Shown here one piece after another: positions 9,574 through 18,463 of a DNA stretch of 64,000 bases. Position 1 is the first letter of the stretch, and each line of letters starts with the position of its first letter. Both the position numbers and the translations under genes were made by a program. Below the pieces are notes generated by a model. The model worked only from the letters and a program-made list of their open reading frames with translations, did no database searches and had not been told where the DNA came from. Source of the DNA: Paludibaculum fermentans (GTDB lineage: Bacteria; Acidobacteriota; Terriglobia; Bryobacterales; Bryobacteraceae); assembly GCF_015277775.1 (NCBI RefSeq), contig NZ_CP063849.1, forward strand, positions 8,075,501-8,139,500, in the 5' to 3' direction.

Positions 9574-10362
9574 TCAAATGCGCGACTTCGCGATATCCGG
9601 CATCTCCTCCAGCGCGCGCACCTGGTGCGGCTGCAGGTAGTTCCGGCTCAGGAAGTCCTTCAGATGGTCCAGGGCGGTGTGCGGATCGTCCACGAAGTCC
9701 ATTAGCTTCATGTCTTCCGGAGCAATGACACCGTACTTGGCCAGCGCGTCGAAGTTGATCACTTCCTTCCAGAACTCGGTGCCGTACATGATGATCATGA
9801 TCTTCTTCTCGAGCTTCTGGGTCTGGACCAGGGTGAGGATTTCAGTCAGCTCGTCCAACGTTCCGAAGCCGCCCGGGAACACCACCAGCGCCTTGGCCAG
9901 GTAGGCGAACCAGAACTTGCGCATGAAAAAGTAGTTGAACTGGAAGTTCAGCTCGGGCGAAAGATAAGGATTCGGGTACTGCTCGTGCGGCAGCGCAATG
10001 TTCAGGCCGATCGTTTTTCCGCCGGCATCGCGCGCCCCCCGGTTGGCCGCCTCCATGATGCCCGGGCCCCCGCCCGTACAAACGACGAAACGGCGCGTCG
10101 GCGGCTCCATCGCGTCCGACCATTGCGTGATCAGCCGCGCGAATTCCCTGGCGTCCTTGTAATACTTGGCCAGCGGACCCTCTTCCTGGATCCGCGCCGA
10201 CCCGAAGAACACCACCGTGTCCCGGATCTTCTCCTGGCTGAAGCGGTCGAGCGGCTCCAGATACTCCGACAGGATTCGCAGGGAACGTCCGTTCCAGCTA
10301 TCCAGGAATGCCTCGTTCTTGTAGGCGAACGGAGCCCGGTTTTGATGTGCGCTTTTCTTCAT
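9574..10362 (-). CDS. LOG-family (TIGR00730) Rossmann-fold protein
   Basis: 262 residues with the two defining motifs: GGGPGIMEAANRG (from residue 97) and PGGFGTLDE (163-171). Plant and bacterial LOG proteins with PGGxGTxxE are cytokinin-5'-monophosphate phosphoribohydrolases or general nucleotide phosphoribohydrolases; many are mislabelled lysine decarboxylase. Its start overlaps the stop of lpxD by four bases (10359-10362), so the pair is translationally coupled. It has an N-terminal extension of ~45 residues relative to the short LOG type. Confidence 0.88.
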   Translation of the reverse strand: MKKSAHQNRAPFAYKNEAFLDSWNGRSLRILSEYLEPLDRFSQEKIRDTVVFFGSARIQEEGPLAKYYKDAREFARLITQWSDAMEPPTRRFVVCTGGGPGIMEAANRGARDAGGKTIGLNIALPHEQYPNPYLSPELNFQFNYFFMRKFWFAYLAKALVVFPGGFGTLDELTEILTLVQTQKLEKKIMIIMYGTEFWKEVINFDALAKYGVIAPEDMKLMDFVDDPHTALDHLKDFLSRNYLQPHQVRALEEMPDIAKSRI

Positions 10363-11396
10363 TCCGACTTTCCGGTCAGCGTGGATTCCAGTTCCTTGAC
10401 GCGTTTCTCCAATTGTCTCACCGTCTTGAGGAGCTCCGGCAGTTTCGGGTAGGCCGTGATCGCGCGGCGCCAGTCGCCCGCATCGAACGCCGGCGAGCCC
10501 GACACAATGCTGCCCGCCGGTACATCGTGCCCAATGCCGCTCTGCGCGTACACAATCGCGTTGTCGTGAATCGTCAGGTGGCCCGATATCCCCACCTGCC
10601 CGGCCAGCAGCACGTTCTTCTTGAGGATGGTCGACCCGGCCAGGCCCGTCTGCGAGCAGATGATGTTGTCCTCGCCCACTTCACAGGCGTGCCCGATCTG
10701 CACCAGTGAATCGATCTTCGCCCCGCGCCGCACCCGTGTCTCCCCCACCGTCGCTCGGTCCACAGAGGTCAGCGTCTGGATCTCGACATCGTCCTCAATC
10801 ACCACCGGACCCGACTGCACGATCTTGAAATGCGTTCCATCCTTGCGCTTCGCAAAGCCAAACCCGTCGCCGCCGATGATCACCCCGTTCTGCAGGATTA
10901 CCCGGTTGCCGATCCGGCAGTGCTCCCGCACCACGCAATGCGCATGTCCAAGAAAATCATCGCCGATCTCCGCGCCTTCATAGATGACTACCAGCGGGTG
11001 GATCACCGCGTTACGCCCGATCTTCACGTGCTCGCCGATCACCGCTCCGGCCCCGATGGAGGCGTTCTCCCCAATCGTCGCCGTCGCTGCGATCACAGCC
11101 GCCGAATGAATGCCCACGGACGGCTTCGGCGGCTGATAAAACAACGCCAGGGCGCGCGCGAAGTCGAGATAAGGGTTGTCGCTCACCACCACGGGGATGG
11201 GCAGTTCCGGCACCGACGCCGCCGCAATGATCGCCGCGGCCTGCGTATTCTTCACCTTGTGCGCGTACTTCGGATTCGCCAGAAACGTGATCTGCGACGG
11301 GGACGCATACTCCATGCCGGCTACGCCGCTGATCTCCACACTGCCGTCTCCGCGCAGGTCGCAGCCTAACTGTTCCGCCAGTTCCTGTAACTTCAT
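10359..11396 (-). CDS. lpxD: UDP-3-O-acylglucosamine N-acyltransferase LpxD
   Basis: 345 residues, the usual LpxD length. The N-terminal uridine-binding domain carries ITFLANPKYAHKV. A left-handed beta helix of hexapeptide repeats follows, including the active-site region QIGHACEVGEDN with its histidine, then a C-terminal helix (LLKTVRQLEKRVKELE). LpxD adds the second hydroxyacyl chain in lipid A synthesis, so the organism is a Gram-negative lipopolysaccharide maker. It is a lone copy here, away from lpxA/fabZ/lpxB, and coupled to a LOG gene. It is divergent from the creD-like gene. Confidence 0.95.
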   Translation of the reverse strand: MKLQELAEQLGCDLRGDGSVEISGVAGMEYASPSQITFLANPKYAHKVKNTQAAAIIAAASVPELPIPVVVSDNPYLDFARALALFYQPPKPSVGIHSAAVIAATATIGENASIGAGAVIGEHVKIGRNAVIHPLVVIYEGAEIGDDFLGHAHCVVREHCRIGNRVILQNGVIIGGDGFGFAKRKDGTHFKIVQSGPVVIEDDVEIQTLTSVDRATVGETRVRRGAKIDSLVQIGHACEVGEDNIICSQTGLAGSTILKKNVLLAGQVGISGHLTIHDNAIVYAQSGIGHDVPAGSIVSGSPAFDAGDWRRAITAYPKLPELLKTVRQLEKRVKELESTLTGKSE

Positions 11397-11474
11397 TCAG
11401 CCTCAGGGTAGCGCAATGGGCAGCGTGCCAGCGTTCCAGGATGGGCTACGATTTGAATGTTGGCATTTGAAATA

Positions 11475-11499
11475 ACTTTACATCGAAAAGTACTTTACA
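11475..11499 (+). promoter_or_regulatory. Direct repeat ACTTTACA x2 upstream of creD-like gene
   Basis: ACTTTACA occurs at 11475-11482 and again at 11492-11499, 17 bp apart start to start, in the AT-rich divergent space between lpxD and the creD-like gene and 33 bp before ATG 11532. Paired direct repeats on one face of the helix are typical of response-regulator sites. In E. coli, creD is controlled by CreB at a direct-repeat tag (TTCAC, 6 bp, TTCAC). The spacing and bases differ here, so a regulatory role is a guess. Confidence 0.3.
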
Positions 11500-11531
11500 A
11501 CGAGGCGAACAGCGGGCATACTGGTCCCATC

Positions 11532-12728
11532 ATGTTCAAACGCCTGGCCGCCATCGGCTTCATCTTCATCTGCACCTCCATTGCGTGGGCCATCCTCGCC
11601 GCCACCATCTACAGCCGCAGCAGCGCCTCCGGCTCCAGCCTGCGTGGCCGCGTGCAATCCGTCTGGGGCTCGGAACTCACGCAGCAGCCGCCCGTCGCCT
11701 CCGTCGATTCCGTCAACTCCACCGGCGGCGTCGAGACCCACGTCCTGCCCCTGGAGCGCAGTGACCTGCGCGTCAAACTGGCCCTCCAGCCGCGCCAGAA
11801 AGGGCTGCTCTGGTTCAGCACCTACACCGTGAACTTTGAGGGCGTTTATGCCCTGACGAACGATACCGGCCGCGCCGTCCGGGCCAAGCTCACCTTCCCC
11901 CTGCCCGCCCGCCAGGCCGTCTACGATGGCCTCACCCTGCTGCGGGACGGCCAGCCGCTGGCAACCGAAAACCGCGACGGCGCCCTCTTGACCCATGTGG
12001 AACTCGAGCCCGGCCAAGCACTCAACCTCCAGGTGGCCTACCGTTCCCAGGGGCTCGACAGCTGGCAATACCGTTTTGGCGAGGCCACCGGCCAGATCCG
12101 CAACTTCCAGTGCAAGGTGACGACGGATTTCCGCGACATCGACTTCCCCGACAACACCCTTGCGCCGACAGCAAAACGGGATGCCCCGGCCGGTTGGGAT
12201 CTCCAGTGGAACTACTCCAGCCTCGTTTCCGGCGTGCCCATTGCCGTGACAATGCCCGTCAAAGCTCAGCCTGGCCCCCTGGCCGGCGAAATCAGCGCCT
12301 TCGCCCCGGTTTCGCTCTTCTTTTTCTTTTTTCTCATGCTGGTCATCACGACGATGAAGCGCATCGACCTGCATCCCATGAACTACTTCTTCCTGGCCTG
12401 TGCCTTCTTTGCTTTCCACCTGCTGCTGGCCTATCTCGTCGATCACATCTCCATCCACGCGGCGTTCTTCATCAGCTCCGCCGTCTCCGTCCTGCTGGTC
12501 GTCAGCTACTTGCGCACCGTGGTCGGCCTGCGCTTCGCCCTGGTCGAAGCCGGACTCGCGCAATTCGCCTACCTGGTGCTCTTCTCGTATGCGTTCTTCT
12601 TCCCCGGCTACACCGGCCTCGCCATCACCATCGGCTCCATCTGCACGCTTTTCGCGGTGATGCAATGGACCGGCCGCGTCAAATGGTCGGAGCGTTTCAC
12701 GCCGGCCCCAATTCAGCCCGCCGCGTAG
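11532..12728 (+). CDS. CreD-like inner membrane protein
   Basis: 398 residues from ATG 11532; upstream in-frame codons to 11457 lack a signal anchor. There is one N-terminal membrane helix (about 5-28), a large periplasmic part (about 30-255), and a C-terminal group of five to six helices beginning PVSLFFFFFLMLV, followed by the family-like MKRIDLHPMNYFFLACAFFAFHLLLAYL. This order and the late helix cluster match CreD (PF06123), whose overproduction gives colicin E2 tolerance in E. coli and which is tied to envelope/beta-lactam stress. It is shorter than E. coli CreD and has no creBC next to it. Confidence 0.7.
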   Translation: MFKRLAAIGFIFICTSIAWAILAATIYSRSSASGSSLRGRVQSVWGSELTQQPPVASVDSVNSTGGVETHVLPLERSDLRVKLALQPRQKGLLWFSTYTVNFEGVYALTNDTGRAVRAKLTFPLPARQAVYDGLTLLRDGQPLATENRDGALLTHVELEPGQALNLQVAYRSQGLDSWQYRFGEATGQIRNFQCKVTTDFRDIDFPDNTLAPTAKRDAPAGWDLQWNYSSLVSGVPIAVTMPVKAQPGPLAGEISAFAPVSLFFFFFLMLVITTMKRIDLHPMNYFFLACAFFAFHLLLAYLVDHISIHAAFFISSAVSVLLVVSYLRTVVGLRFALVEAGLAQFAYLVLFSYAFFFPGYTGLAITIGSICTLFAVMQWTGRVKWSERFTPAPIQPAA

Positions 12729-12746
12729 TAGTAACGTAAAGAAATC

Positions 12747-13211
12747 ATGTTGTACCGCCGAGCGTTCCTCTGCTCATTCGGACTGGGTTTGTGCGCCTTT
12801 CCCGTGGAAGAAACACCTGATTTTCGGGGTACCACATTAAAAGGCGAGAAGTTCACCAAATCCTCGCTGAAGGGCACTCCGGTCCTGATCCAGTTCTGGG
12901 CCACCTGGTGCGGAGTCTGCCGCCGCGACCAGCCCGCCGTCGATGCATTGGTCGAAGAATACGGCGATCGCCTGACAGTTCTCGCCGTCAGCGTGAACGA
13001 ATCGGAACGAGTTGTACGCAAATACCTGGCGAACAGCCCGCGTAAGGGCCGGATTGTCCTGGGCGGATCCACCAACCTCCCAGCTATCTTTGGAGCCAAC
13101 GCCTTTCCCCACTATGTCCTGCTGGATGCCGAATCCCGGTTGAAAGCAGACGTGGAAGGCGGCATCGGTGACGCCGGCCTGCATCAACTGCTGAAACGAG
13201 TGAATCTGTGA
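12747..13211 (+). CDS. Periplasmic thioredoxin-fold (TlpA/ResA-like) protein
   Basis: 154 residues with a short signal peptide (MLYRRAFLCSFGLGLCAF) and a thioredoxin fold with active site WCGVC (Cys55, Cys58) and a cis-proline region NAFPHYVL. Single-domain TlpA/ResA-type proteins reduce disulfides or act in cytochrome c maturation outside the membrane. The CGVC pair keeps both cysteines, so it should be redox active. It lies 18 bp after the CreD-like gene and 28 bp before the Oar-like barrel gene on the same strand. Confidence 0.85.
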   Translation: MLYRRAFLCSFGLGLCAFPVEETPDFRGTTLKGEKFTKSSLKGTPVLIQFWATWCGVCRRDQPAVDALVEEYGDRLTVLAVSVNESERVVRKYLANSPRKGRIVLGGSTNLPAIFGANAFPHYVLLDAESRLKADVEGGIGDAGLHQLLKRVNL

Positions 13212-13239
13212 GGAAGCGTCCAGCACGGTAAACTGGTAT

Positions 13240-16062
13240 TTGGTACTTAGACGGAACAGTTCGTGGATGGCCGCTCTAATTGCGTCCGCAGCCGTGCTGC
13301 AAGGCCAGAACGCGCCGCCCGCCAAACCCGCCAGCGAACTCCAGCGGGCCGTCGAGGAGTTCAAGGTCCTGTCCCGCGACCTCGGCTTCCGCGAGGACAG
13401 TCCCAAGAAAGCCTCGAAGAGCGGCGCCAGCCGGCCGCAGTTCCACGGCCGCCTCTCTGAGAACTTCCGCAACGACGTCCTCGACGCCGTCCCCCACGAA
13501 ATCGCCCAGCGCGGCGGCGACAAAAACCTGCTGCGCCGCAATCAATGGGGCTTCAACGTCAGTGGACCCGTCATCATCCCCAAGCTCTACAACGGGGGCC
13601 GCAAAACCTTTTTCTCTCTCAGCTACGAAGGCGTCCGCGAACGCATCGGCCGCAGCTCCCTGCGCACCGTCCCCATCCTGAGTGAGCGTGAGGGCGACTA
13701 CAGCCAGGTGGTCGACAGCGCCGGCGAACCGCAGGAGATCTACGACCCCTCCACCACGCGCCTCAACCCCAACTACGACTCCTCGCAGGCCGTCTCGCGC
13801 GACAACCTGCAATACATCAAGGATCCCTACCCCAACAACCGCATCCCGGTCGACCGCCAGGACCCCATCGCCCGCAAGATCCTTGCCTTCTACCCCAAGC
13901 CCAACTCCGATGCCGGCCCGTTCTTCCGCAATAACTACTTCGCCGTCGCGCCCGAAACCAATACAGCCAGCGGCATGATCGCCAAGGTCGATCACTCCTT
14001 CCTCGAGAAACACCGCCTCGCCGTCAGCTACGCCTTCACCAACGGCTTTGCCGGCAGTGCGACCTTCATTCCCAATGCCGCCGACTCCGCCGCGCCCGAC
14101 CGCAATTACGTCAACCGCCGCGGCTCCATCGAATACGTCTACACCGCTTCGCCGCAGAGCGTGAACACGCTCACCCTGGAAGCGCACAGCGACATCAACG
14201 AGAACGTCAGCGATACCGCCGACTGGCCGTCCCAACTGGGTCTCACGGGCGTGCCCGGCAAGGCTTTCCCGCGCATCGAGCTAGGCAGCTACCTGGCCAT
14301 GGGCCGCAACAGTCCCCAGGCGCGCAACGCCCGCAATACGTTCGTCCTCACCGACGCCCACTCGCTGCGTGTCGGCAAGCACAATCTCCGCATGGTCGGC
14401 CAGTTCGTCCGCTACCAGGTGAATACGTTCAACCCCGGCCTGCCTTCGGGCGGCTACTACTTCTCGTCTTCGCTCACCAGCCTGCCCGGCATCGTGAATA
14501 CGGGCCAGAGCTTCGCCAGCTTCCTGCTGGGCGGTGTCGACACGTCGGACTACAGCGACGTGCCTTCGCCCTCCTACTTCCGCAACTGGACCTTGATCAC
14601 CGCGCTCCAGGACACCTGGGAGTACCGCCAGGGGCTCACCTTCAGCTTCGGCCTGAACATGCAGACCTCCGCCCCGCGCACTGAGCGCTACAACCGCCAA
14701 TCCACCGTCGACCTCTCTGTCATCAATCCTTCCAATGGCCGCCTCGGCGCGCTGGTCTTCGCAGGAAAAGGCGGCTACGGTGCCGCCTTCCAGCCCGTGG
14801 CCATCAAGCCTCAACCCAACTTCTCCCTGGCCTGGAACCCGCGGGGCAATCGCAAAGCCGTGCTTCGGCTCTCTTACGCCATGAGCTACCAGGCGTATCC
14901 CATCTACAACGGCCAGTGGGGCACGCGCGGCTTCACCGGGCACCCCAACTACTACGCCGCCAACTCGCAACTCGTGCCGGCCTTCACGCTCAGCCAGGGC
15001 GTGCCGCCCGCGTCCAAGCCCATACCCGACCTCACGCCCACCGCCGCCGACGATACCAACGCCACCATCCTCGAAACCGGCGGCCACCTGCCGCGCTATC
15101 AGTCCGTCGGCGCCAGCTATGAGAGGGAACTCACCGGCGGCTTTGTGCTGACCGGTTCTCTCGGCGTCTCCTGGGGCAAGGACCTCTTCGTCGGCAACTA
15201 CGCCGTGAATCCCGATGCGCTGCGGCCGGAGATGATGTCCTATCGCGACCAGTTGAACGACCAGGCCTTCAACCGCTCGCTCCGCCCCTACCCGCAGTTC
15301 ATCGCCACCGACGTCTTCAGCCAGTGGCCCGACGGCCGCTACCGCCGCGAAGCTGCCTCCGCCCGCGTCGAAAAGCGCACCGCCCAGGGCCTCTCGCTCA
15401 CCGGGACTTACGAATACTCCCGCCAATACGACGACTACTCCGGCCCCTACGGCAAGCAGGACTTCTTCAATCGTCACAATGAGTGGGGGCTCACCGCCGG
15501 CAACAATCCGCACCGCCTCTCGCTCACCTACATGTACGAGCTCCCCATCGGCACCAGCAAGCCCTACCTCGTCTTCCCGGACTGGCGTCGCTACCTCACC
15601 GATGGCTGGTCCATCAGCGGCATCTCCTCCGTCTCCAGCGGCGACCCGCTCTCCCTCCGCGCCCAGTTCAACAACACCGGCGGCGTCCTCCAGACCGTCC
15701 GCGTCAATGTCGTGCAGGGCGTGGATCCCCTCCCCTCCAAACAGGGCCCGGACATGTGGTTCAATCCCGCCGCCTTCAGCCATCCCGATGATTTCCAGAT
15801 GGGCAGCGGCCCCCGCACCCACCCCACCCTGCGCAACCCCATGACCCAGAACCACGACCTCTCCGTGAGCAAGCGCTTCGCCATCGACCAGGAGCGCAGC
15901 ATGGAGTTCACCGCCTCCGGCTTCAACTTCATCAACAACGCCAACTGGAACCTGCCCGACACCGTCATCGGCACCGAGAGCTCGCCCAACGTGAATGCCG
16001 GCAAGATCATCGGCTCGCGCGGCGGACGCGTGGTCCAGCTAGGCTTGAGGTTTAGCTTCTGA
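13240..16062 (+). CDS. Oar-like outer-membrane beta-barrel protein lacking plug domain
   Basis: 940 residues. TTG 13240 gives a proper signal peptide (MVLRRNSSWMAALIASAAVLQG); the first ATG (13267) would drop the basic residues. The usual N-terminal carboxypeptidase-regulatory domain and the TonB plug are absent. After a ~50-residue charged linker the sequence enters at QFHGRLSENFRNDVLDA, the point that follows the plug in its full-length relatives, and continues through NQWGFNVSGPVIIPKLYNG and the barrel to a C-terminal Phe (LGLRFSF). Without the plug it may be a passive pore or depend on another protein. It is followed by a VWFA-like gene. Confidence 0.8.
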   Translation: MVLRRNSSWMAALIASAAVLQGQNAPPAKPASELQRAVEEFKVLSRDLGFREDSPKKASKSGASRPQFHGRLSENFRNDVLDAVPHEIAQRGGDKNLLRRNQWGFNVSGPVIIPKLYNGGRKTFFSLSYEGVRERIGRSSLRTVPILSEREGDYSQVVDSAGEPQEIYDPSTTRLNPNYDSSQAVSRDNLQYIKDPYPNNRIPVDRQDPIARKILAFYPKPNSDAGPFFRNNYFAVAPETNTASGMIAKVDHSFLEKHRLAVSYAFTNGFAGSATFIPNAADSAAPDRNYVNRRGSIEYVYTASPQSVNTLTLEAHSDINENVSDTADWPSQLGLTGVPGKAFPRIELGSYLAMGRNSPQARNARNTFVLTDAHSLRVGKHNLRMVGQFVRYQVNTFNPGLPSGGYYFSSSLTSLPGIVNTGQSFASFLLGGVDTSDYSDVPSPSYFRNWTLITALQDTWEYRQGLTFSFGLNMQTSAPRTERYNRQSTVDLSVINPSNGRLGALVFAGKGGYGAAFQPVAIKPQPNFSLAWNPRGNRKAVLRLSYAMSYQAYPIYNGQWGTRGFTGHPNYYAANSQLVPAFTLSQGVPPASKPIPDLTPTAADDTNATILETGGHLPRYQSVGASYERELTGGFVLTGSLGVSWGKDLFVGNYAVNPDALRPEMMSYRDQLNDQAFNRSLRPYPQFIATDVFSQWPDGRYRREAASARVEKRTAQGLSLTGTYEYSRQYDDYSGPYGKQDFFNRHNEWGLTAGNNPHRLSLTYMYELPIGTSKPYLVFPDWRRYLTDGWSISGISSVSSGDPLSLRAQFNNTGGVLQTVRVNVVQGVDPLPSKQGPDMWFNPAAFSHPDDFQMGSGPRTHPTLRNPMTQNHDLSVSKRFAIDQERSMEFTASGFNFINNANWNLPDTVIGTESSPNVNAGKIIGSRGGRVVQLGLRFSF

Positions 16063-16084
16063 GCCCGGGGATTAGGCACTCAGG

Positions 16085-17020
16085 ATGATGCGCCGGTTTT
16101 CCATACCCGTGTTGGCCGCGCTCGTGGCGGCACAGCTCTTCGCCAGCACCACGGCCGCGCCGGCGGTCCACGTGCGCCGGGTCACCGCCTGGTCCTCCAC
16201 TCCCGAGTTGAAGGATCTCAAGGCGAAAGCGGAAGGCAAGGACGCCCGCATCACCCGCATCAAAGGACCCGAAGACGGCCTGATCCTGCTCGTCGTGCTC
16301 GACGTCACCGGCGACCTCACGCTGGTCGACGCCGCCCGCGCAGCCATGGCCACGGAGATCGAGAAACTGCCGCCGAACATCTGGCTCGGCGTGCTGCGCT
16401 CGCAGGACGGCCTGCGCGTCGTCACCGATCCCACGGCCGATCGCCCCTCCGTCACCACCACCATTCAACAGTCGCCCGTCTCCGGACGCGCCGGCCTGCT
16501 CGAGACCATCGAACCCGCTGAACGCCTGGCCACCAGCCTGCTGCGCAAAACCCCCGTCCGCACGGCCATCCTCTACATCACCGACTCGAACATCTACAAC
16601 TACCGCGAAGACTACACGAATCCGGTCATCAATATGAGCGACTCCCGCGACCTCAGCCGCCGCTTTCCCGAGGCGCTCATCCGGGAAAAGACGGCGAAAC
16701 TCAGCGCCACCCTGGCCGAGGCCGACGCTCCTGTCTTCGTCACCCACCTCGCCTTCCTGCGCGATCGCCTCAACGACGCCTATCAGACCGGGCTCCAGCA
16801 GATGGCCGAGGCCACCGGCGGCCAGGCCATGTTCTGCCGCACCCAGACCGACATCGCCATCACGATTACACAGGCCTTTGAGAAGATCCGCTCCATGTGG
16901 GCGGTCGATGTCGAAATCCCGCAGGGGACCCCGAAGAACTTCACCATGCACCTTTCCGCCGAAGGTGCTGATCTGCAATACCGGACGCGCTTCTCCATGC
17001 GGGCCGGCGGAAAGGAGTAA
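16085..17020 (+). CDS. Secreted VWFA-related protein
   Basis: 311 residues with a signal peptide (MMRRFSIPVLAALVAAQLFA). The body has the alternating pattern of a von Willebrand A domain: a strand LILLVVLDVTGD at the place of the MIDAS strand, then AILYITDSN, then VFVTHLAF, and a late MAEATGGQAMF. The first MIDAS motif is DVTGD rather than DxSxS, so metal binding is doubtful. This resembles the 'VWFA-related acidobacterial domain' proteins. It lies 22 bp behind the Oar-like gene and 9 bp before the coiled-coil gene, so all three are likely co-expressed at the envelope. Confidence 0.7.
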   Translation: MMRRFSIPVLAALVAAQLFASTTAAPAVHVRRVTAWSSTPELKDLKAKAEGKDARITRIKGPEDGLILLVVLDVTGDLTLVDAARAAMATEIEKLPPNIWLGVLRSQDGLRVVTDPTADRPSVTTTIQQSPVSGRAGLLETIEPAERLATSLLRKTPVRTAILYITDSNIYNYREDYTNPVINMSDSRDLSRRFPEALIREKTAKLSATLAEADAPVFVTHLAFLRDRLNDAYQTGLQQMAEATGGQAMFCRTQTDIAITITQAFEKIRSMWAVDVEIPQGTPKNFTMHLSAEGADLQYRTRFSMRAGGKE

Positions 17021-17029
17021 GATCCCGTC

Positions 17030-17860
17030 ATGCACAATCGCGTACAAGCCGTGTTGCTGGTTCTGCTGGTGCTCTCCCTGGGGCTCAGTGGATGGCTGTA
17101 TGTCAGCCAGCAGCGGAGTGGACCGGCATTACAGGCACGCGTGGGTGAACTGGAGAAGTCGAACCAGGCCGCCGCGGACAAAGCCACGGCACTGGCCAAG
17201 GAAAACGAAGCGCTCCGGGCGCAACTGGCGGAACGGGGTATCGAACCCGCTGCCGCCGCGCCTGCGCATAAGTCCGAAGGCGACGGCCGCCGTCTCGACG
17301 CGATCCGCGACCTCGCACAGGCCCAAACCCGGCTGGCCGCGGCCACGGCCACAAATGCCGACCTGCAGAACAGGGTCCGCGACCTCGAGTCAGCCCGCGA
17401 GACCCTCTCGCTCGAAAACAAGAAGCTGGCGGCCACTGAAGCCGGTGTCCGCGACGATTTCGAATCCACCCGCCGCGTCGTGCAGGCCATGGAAGCCGAG
17501 CTCAAAACGAAGAACGAACGCCTCTCGCAGTTGGAAACGAACCTGCGCCATTCGCGCGACGAACTCGCCGGCCTGCAGAAGAAATTCGGCACATCCGGCG
17601 ATACGGCCAACAGCCTGCTGGAAGTGAACCGGCGCCGGGAGACTGTGGTGAACAGTCTCCAGCGCCGCTATCGCGAACTGACAGACCAATTGCGGGCTTT
17701 GGCCGTCCGGCTCGATACCCAACGCGACAGTCCGGTGACGGCTGCGCCCGACATCTCCAGGATCCAGACGGCGGTGCAGTCCGCGGAAGACGACCTGCGC
17801 CAGCTCCTCAGCCTGAATACGCAGGCTCAGTCGCTGACGCAGAAACTGGGACAGAAATAA
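17030..17860 (+). CDS. Membrane-anchored coiled-coil protein
   Basis: 276 residues: one N-terminal membrane helix (about 6-25, VLLVLLVLSLGLSGWLYV), then a long coiled coil rich in Glu, Lys, Arg and Leu over nearly the whole length, with short Ala/Pro breaks. It probably projects into the periplasm. No enzyme motif seen. A good ribosome site (AGGAG) precedes ATG 17030. The stop is three bases from the stop of the convergent oxidoreductase gene, so the two transcripts must overlap at their 3' ends. Confidence 0.6.
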   Translation: MHNRVQAVLLVLLVLSLGLSGWLYVSQQRSGPALQARVGELEKSNQAAADKATALAKENEALRAQLAERGIEPAAAAPAHKSEGDGRRLDAIRDLAQAQTRLAAATATNADLQNRVRDLESARETLSLENKKLAATEAGVRDDFESTRRVVQAMEAELKTKNERLSQLETNLRHSRDELAGLQKKFGTSGDTANSLLEVNRRRETVVNSLQRRYRELTDQLRALAVRLDTQRDSPVTAAPDISRIQTAVQSAEDDLRQLLSLNTQAQSLTQKLGQK

Positions 17861-17863
17861 CGG

Positions 17864-18463
17864 TCAGTTGGCCGATTCCAGCACGCTGACGGGCTCAGTA
17901 TCCTCTACCCGCGTGGCGCCCTTCGACAGCAGGTTCTTGCCGAAGCCGAAGCCGTTCTCGAATGCATCCAGGTTCAGCTTCCTGAACTTCTCCGGCACGC
18001 TGTCGACCACCGCCTTCTTGCACGCATCGTAGCTGACGGCCTCCGTAATGGCGCAGAAGAAGCCCACCATCACCACATTCAGCACCATCTTCTTGCCCAG
18101 CTCTTCGGCAATGCGGGTGGCCGGAATGCTATAGACCCGGATGTGCTGCGGCACATTCTCCATGCGGACCAGGTCTTCTTCCACAATCAGCACGCCGCCC
18201 TCTTTGAGGTCGGGCGTGTAGCGTGTGAACGCTTCCTGCGACATCACGACGAGAATCTCGGGATTGGATACGTAGGGGAACAGCACCGGCTGATCACTGA
18301 TCACCAGCGCCGCACTGGCCGCCCCGCCGCGCGCCTCAGGACCGTAGTTCTGGGTCATCGTCGCAAAGCCGCCCTCGTGAATGGAGACGGCCCGGCCCAG
18401 AATGTGCGCGGCCAGAATGACGCCCTGCCCGCCGAAACCTGCAATACGAATCTCTTTCAGCAT
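17864..18463 (-). CDS. korC: 2-oxoacid:ferredoxin oxidoreductase, gamma subunit
   Basis: 199 residues from ATG 18463 (a GTG at 18475 is also possible). It begins MLKEIRIAGFGGQGV, the hallmark of the gamma subunit, and has the YGPEARGG loop. The gamma domain joins the alpha and beta subunits of 2-oxoglutarate/2-oxoisovalerate:ferredoxin oxidoreductases, which decarboxylate 2-oxoacids to acyl-CoA while reducing ferredoxin. It is the last gene of a D-A-B-C run and overlaps the beta-subunit gene by 7 bp. Substrate (2-oxoglutarate is most likely) cannot be proven from sequence. Confidence 0.9.
   Translation of the reverse strand: MLKEIRIAGFGGQGVILAAHILGRAVSIHEGGFATMTQNYGPEARGGAASAALVISDQPVLFPYVSNPEILVVMSQEAFTRYTPDLKEGGVLIVEEDLVRMENVPQHIRVYSIPATRIAEELGKKMVLNVVMVGFFCAITEAVSYDACKKAVVDSVPEKFRKLNLDAFENGFGFGKNLLSKGATRVEDTEPVSVLESAN

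Noticed and set aside
9574-10362. Lysine decarboxylase
   Set aside because: The old family label is misleading: PGGFGTLDE is the LOG-family motif, and no pyridoxal-phosphate site is present.
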